A stretch of DNA of 64,000 nt from positions 2,356,001-2,420,000 of the forward strand of contig NZ_CP027706.1 in NCBI RefSeq assembly GCF_003850565.1, in the 5' to 3' direction. The notes under the pieces were generated by a model. It was given only the letters and a program-made list of their open reading frames with translations, was not told the origin of the DNA and made no database searches. Of this stretch, positions 61,766 to 64,000 are shown piece by piece. Position numbers and translations under genes: made by a program. The DNA comes from Pseudomonas sessilinigenes (GTDB lineage Bacteria > Pseudomonadota > Gammaproteobacteria > Pseudomonadales > Pseudomonadaceae). How positions within the stretch are numbered: position 1 is the first letter of the stretch; every line of letters begins with the position of its first letter.

Positions 61766-62398
61766 CTACAGTGCCGGGCGCTGCAACTGCACCCATTCCT
61801 GCACCGCCGGGCGCTGCCATTGGTGCTGGGCGTAGTCCACCAGGTTCGCCGGTACCGGGTCGCCGTTAAGCACCAGGCGGTTGAGCATCAGCGCCAGGTC
61901 GACATCGGCGATGGACCAGGTGTCGAACAGGTACTGGCGCCCGTCCTCCAGCAGCGCTTGCGCCGCATCGATCAGCTTGGCCGCGGCCACCTGGGCCTGG
62001 GCCGACAAAGGCTCGCCGCGCTGGCCGTAGAACACCACCAGGGTCGAGCGCTCCTGGCGGATCGGCAGCAGGTCGCTGCGCAGCCAGGCCTGTACCTGGC
62101 GGGCCTTGGCCCGTTGGCGTGGCGTCTTGGGATAGACCGGGACCTGGGGGAACAGCTCTTCCAGGTATTCGGTGATGGCCGAGGATTCGGACAGCGCGAA
62201 CCCTTCATGGATCAGCGTCGGTACCCGTTGGGTCTGGGACAGCCGGGCATAGTCCTGGCTGCGGTTCTGTTCGGCGTCGAGGTCCAGCGGGAGCATTTCG
62301 AAATCGATGCCTTTCTCCCGTAGCGCCACGAATACGGACATGGCATAGGGGCTGGTGAACTGGGCATCGACGTACAGGCGCGGGCGGGAAGCGGTCAC
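61766..62398 (-). CDS. yfcF: Glutathione S-transferase, YfcF-like
   Basis: The 210-residue protein has an N-terminal thioredoxin fold with LYVDAQFTSPYAMSVFVALREKG and a QRVPTLIHEGFALSESSAI glutathione-binding segment, followed by an all-helical C-terminal domain ending QRPAVQEWV. The pattern is that of YfcF. The start is GTG 62398, with GGAG eight bases upstream. It is convergent to DUF1993. Confidence 0.88.
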   Translation of the reverse strand: MTASRPRLYVDAQFTSPYAMSVFVALREKGIDFEMLPLDLDAEQNRSQDYARLSQTQRVPTLIHEGFALSESSAITEYLEELFPQVPVYPKTPRQRAKARQVQAWLRSDLLPIRQERSTLVVFYGQRGEPLSAQAQVAAAKLIDAAQALLEDGRQYLFDTWSIADVDLALMLNRLVLNGDPVPANLVDYAQHQWQRPAVQEWVQLQRPAL

Positions 62399-62617
62399 GG
62401 CATGATCTCCAATGGGGGTGCGGACACGCTAAGAGATCCCGGGCGAGAAATACAATGCACGATTTTCATGGGCCTATTCTTCGCTGGAATACTGCGCCGA
62501 GCGCCAGCTTGCCGATACGCGAGCTGGCGGTACGCCCCCATTGCCGGATGGCCCTTGCGCAGCCGGCAGCGTGCAGGGGATGGGCGCTCCACGTGTCGGT
62601 GCGCAGCGCTTGCCTGG

Positions 62618-63577
62618 CTAGATGTCCCGGCCCAGAAAGCTCTCGCGATCCACGGGTTTGTCCTTCGCTCGGGCCAGGCGCTTGAACACGCGGCCGTCGA
62701 TGGCCACCAGGCCCAGGGTGATCAGGGTCATGCCCAGCAGGTGCTTGGCGTGCAGGTGTTCGCCCAGGACCAGGGCGCCCAGCACGATGGCGCTGACCGG
62801 AATCAGGAACGTCACCAGCATCAGGTTGGTGGCGCCGGCGCTGGCCAGAATGCGGAAGAACAGCACGTAGGCCAGGGCCGTGGACAACAGGGCAATGCCC
62901 AGCAAGGCGGCCCACACCGGCAGGCTCGGCAGGGCCAGGGTCCAGGGTCGGTCCACCAGCAATGCCAGGGGCATCAGCAACAGGCTGGAGGCGCAGACCT
63001 GTCCGGTGGCGCTGGGCAGCGGAGCAATGCCCATGGCCTTGAAGCGCCGGCCGAAGATTCCGGCCAGGGCATAGGACAACGCTGCCCCCAGCACGGCCAA
63101 CTGGGCGCCCGACTGCTCACCGAGGCCGGCCAGGGCATCGGTGCCAATCATGATCGCCACGCCGATGAACCCCACCGTGACACCGGCCAGCTTGTTGCCG
63201 GTGAGTTTTTCATCGGCGGTCAGCAGGTGGGCCACCAGAACTGCGAACAGGGGCGTGGTGGCATTGAGGATCGCCGCCAGGCTGCTGGCGATGTGGGTCT
63301 GGCCCCAGACGATCAGGCTGAAGGGCACCAGGTTGTTCAGCAATCCCATGCCGAGGAACGCTTGCCACGCCTGGCGGTCGGTGGGCAGTTTCAGGCCCGT
63401 GATCCGCAGCACTGCCAGCAGGGCAAGGGCCGCCAGGCACAGGCGCAGCAGGACGATGGTCAAGGGCGGCAGCTCCTTGACGGCGATACCGATGAAAAAG
63501 AACGAACCGCCCCACAGGACGGACAGCACCAGCAACTGGCCCCATTGCGAGGCGCCCATGACATTCTGCTTGGTCAT
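62618..63577 (-). CDS. EamA/DMT-superfamily exporter
   Basis: The 319-residue membrane protein has ten helices in two EamA repeats; the first begins LSVLWGGSFFFIGIAVKELPPL. Relatives export amino acids or metabolites. ATG 63577 has GGAG upstream at nine bases. It is divergent from the LysR gene at 63733, a frequent regulator/exporter pair. Confidence 0.9.
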   Translation of the reverse strand: MTKQNVMGASQWGQLLVLSVLWGGSFFFIGIAVKELPPLTIVLLRLCLAALALLAVLRITGLKLPTDRQAWQAFLGMGLLNNLVPFSLIVWGQTHIASSLAAILNATTPLFAVLVAHLLTADEKLTGNKLAGVTVGFIGVAIMIGTDALAGLGEQSGAQLAVLGAALSYALAGIFGRRFKAMGIAPLPSATGQVCASSLLLMPLALLVDRPWTLALPSLPVWAALLGIALLSTALAYVLFFRILASAGATNLMLVTFLIPVSAIVLGALVLGEHLHAKHLLGMTLITLGLVAIDGRVFKRLARAKDKPVDRESFLGRDI

Positions 63578-63732
63578 GCCTGTAGCTCCCGTTTGCCGAT
63601 CGATGATTGAGTCTTGCTCGGATTTTTCGTCGAGTGCTTGTACTTGATATCGTGCTGAGGCCAATTATTCTGGGAGCTTCCAGTCGCTGACAAACCAGTA
63701 TTTTTCGCTGAATGATTAAGGAGGGCTAAATC

Positions 63733-64000
63733 ATGAGCATGGAGTTGCCGTCCCTCGTCGCGTTACGTGCATTCGAAGCCACGGCGCGCCACCTGAGTGT
63801 GACCCTGGCGGCTGGCGAGCTGCACGTCACTCCCGGTGCGGTGAGCCTGCAGATCAAGGAACTGGAAGCGGCCCTGGGCGTGACGCTGTTCGTGCGTCGG
63901 CCCCGGCGGTTGCTCCTGACCGCTTCCGGCGAAGAGTACTTCGCCACCTTGCGAACGGCGTTTCGCATGATCCGCGAAGCCACTGTCGAGCTGGTGGGGC
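63733..64000 (+). CDS. LysR-family regulator, 3' end cut by the window
   Basis: The first 89 residues show the winged helix: LPSLVALRAFEATARHLSVTLAAGEL and VTPGAVSLQIKELEAALG. The start resembles GcvA-type LysR regulators. The remainder lies outside the window. It faces the EamA exporter across 155 bases, so it likely controls that gene. Confidence 0.9.
   Translation, partial: MSMELPSLVALRAFEATARHLSVTLAAGELHVTPGAVSLQIKELEAALGVTLFVRRPRRLLLTASGEEYFATLRTAFRMIREATVELVG

Noticed and set aside
1..64000. CRISPR arrays, tRNA or rRNA genes, insertion sequences, prophage
   Set aside because: No regularly spaced repeats, cloverleaf-like tRNA sequence, rRNA segment, transposase or phage gene was seen on either strand by reading.

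Overview
The window is high-GC, densely packed bacterial chromosome. The gene families (FecI/FecR/TonB-receptor triplets, a polar amino-acid ABC operon, DUF1302/DUF1329 pairs, the OsmC-YcaO fusion, DUF2986) and the codon use fit a fluorescens-group Pseudomonas (P. protegens/chlororaphis-like). This assignment is inferred from gene content; no rRNA or tRNA gene was seen that could settle it.

Layout. 1-2177: 3' part of a MesD-type methionine synthase, a flavin reductase and the tRNA-queuosine enzyme QueH. 2178-4250: a visibly AT-richer stretch with an MFS transporter, probably acquired. 4430-5334: two small minus-strand genes (DUF2986, secreted protein). 5593-12318: a polar amino-acid ABC importer downstream of a 1015-residue kinase / M23-peptidase-like / PLP phospho-lyase fusion, with a divergent Lrp/AsnC regulator. 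12455-16932: a Fur box, ECF sigma, FecR and a TonB receptor. 16973-18627: OsmC protein, unknown protein, TetR regulator. 18823-28368: a tightly overlapping iron-siderophore uptake operon with two exporter-fold ABC half transporters (YbtPQ/IrtAB type), two FecCD permeases, an ATPase, a binding protein and a TonB receptor, with no siderophore synthesis genes nearby.

28453-35125: glyoxalase-fold protein, TrmK-like methyltransferase, OsmC-YcaO, small P-loop kinase, and a divergent LysR/MFS pair. 35219-45275: a minus-strand block (AraC-type regulator, then DUF1329, DUF1302 barrel, RND/MMPL transporter, YCF48 beta-propeller, unknown helical protein, acyl-CoA dehydrogenase). It looks like one envelope-spanning system for a hydrophobic substrate and is, in my view, the best candidate for an undescribed system. 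45392-47990: thioesterase, alpha/beta hydrolase, secreted protein, barstar-like protein. 48022-50678: a second-type (actinobacterial-like) valyl-tRNA synthetase with an unusual 5' leader and its own terminator. 50736-54140: EcsC protein and several small poorly known genes ending with a NUDIX hydrolase.

54198-58303: a second Fur box/ECF sigma/FecR/TonB-receptor set, on the minus strand. 58479-64000: SleB-like hydrolase, GFA protein, isoprenylcysteine methyltransferase-like protein, DUF1993, glutathione transferase, an EamA exporter and the start of a divergent LysR gene. The main themes are iron acquisition (three TonB receptors, two cell-surface signalling sets, one siderophore ABC operon) and accessory catabolism and transport.
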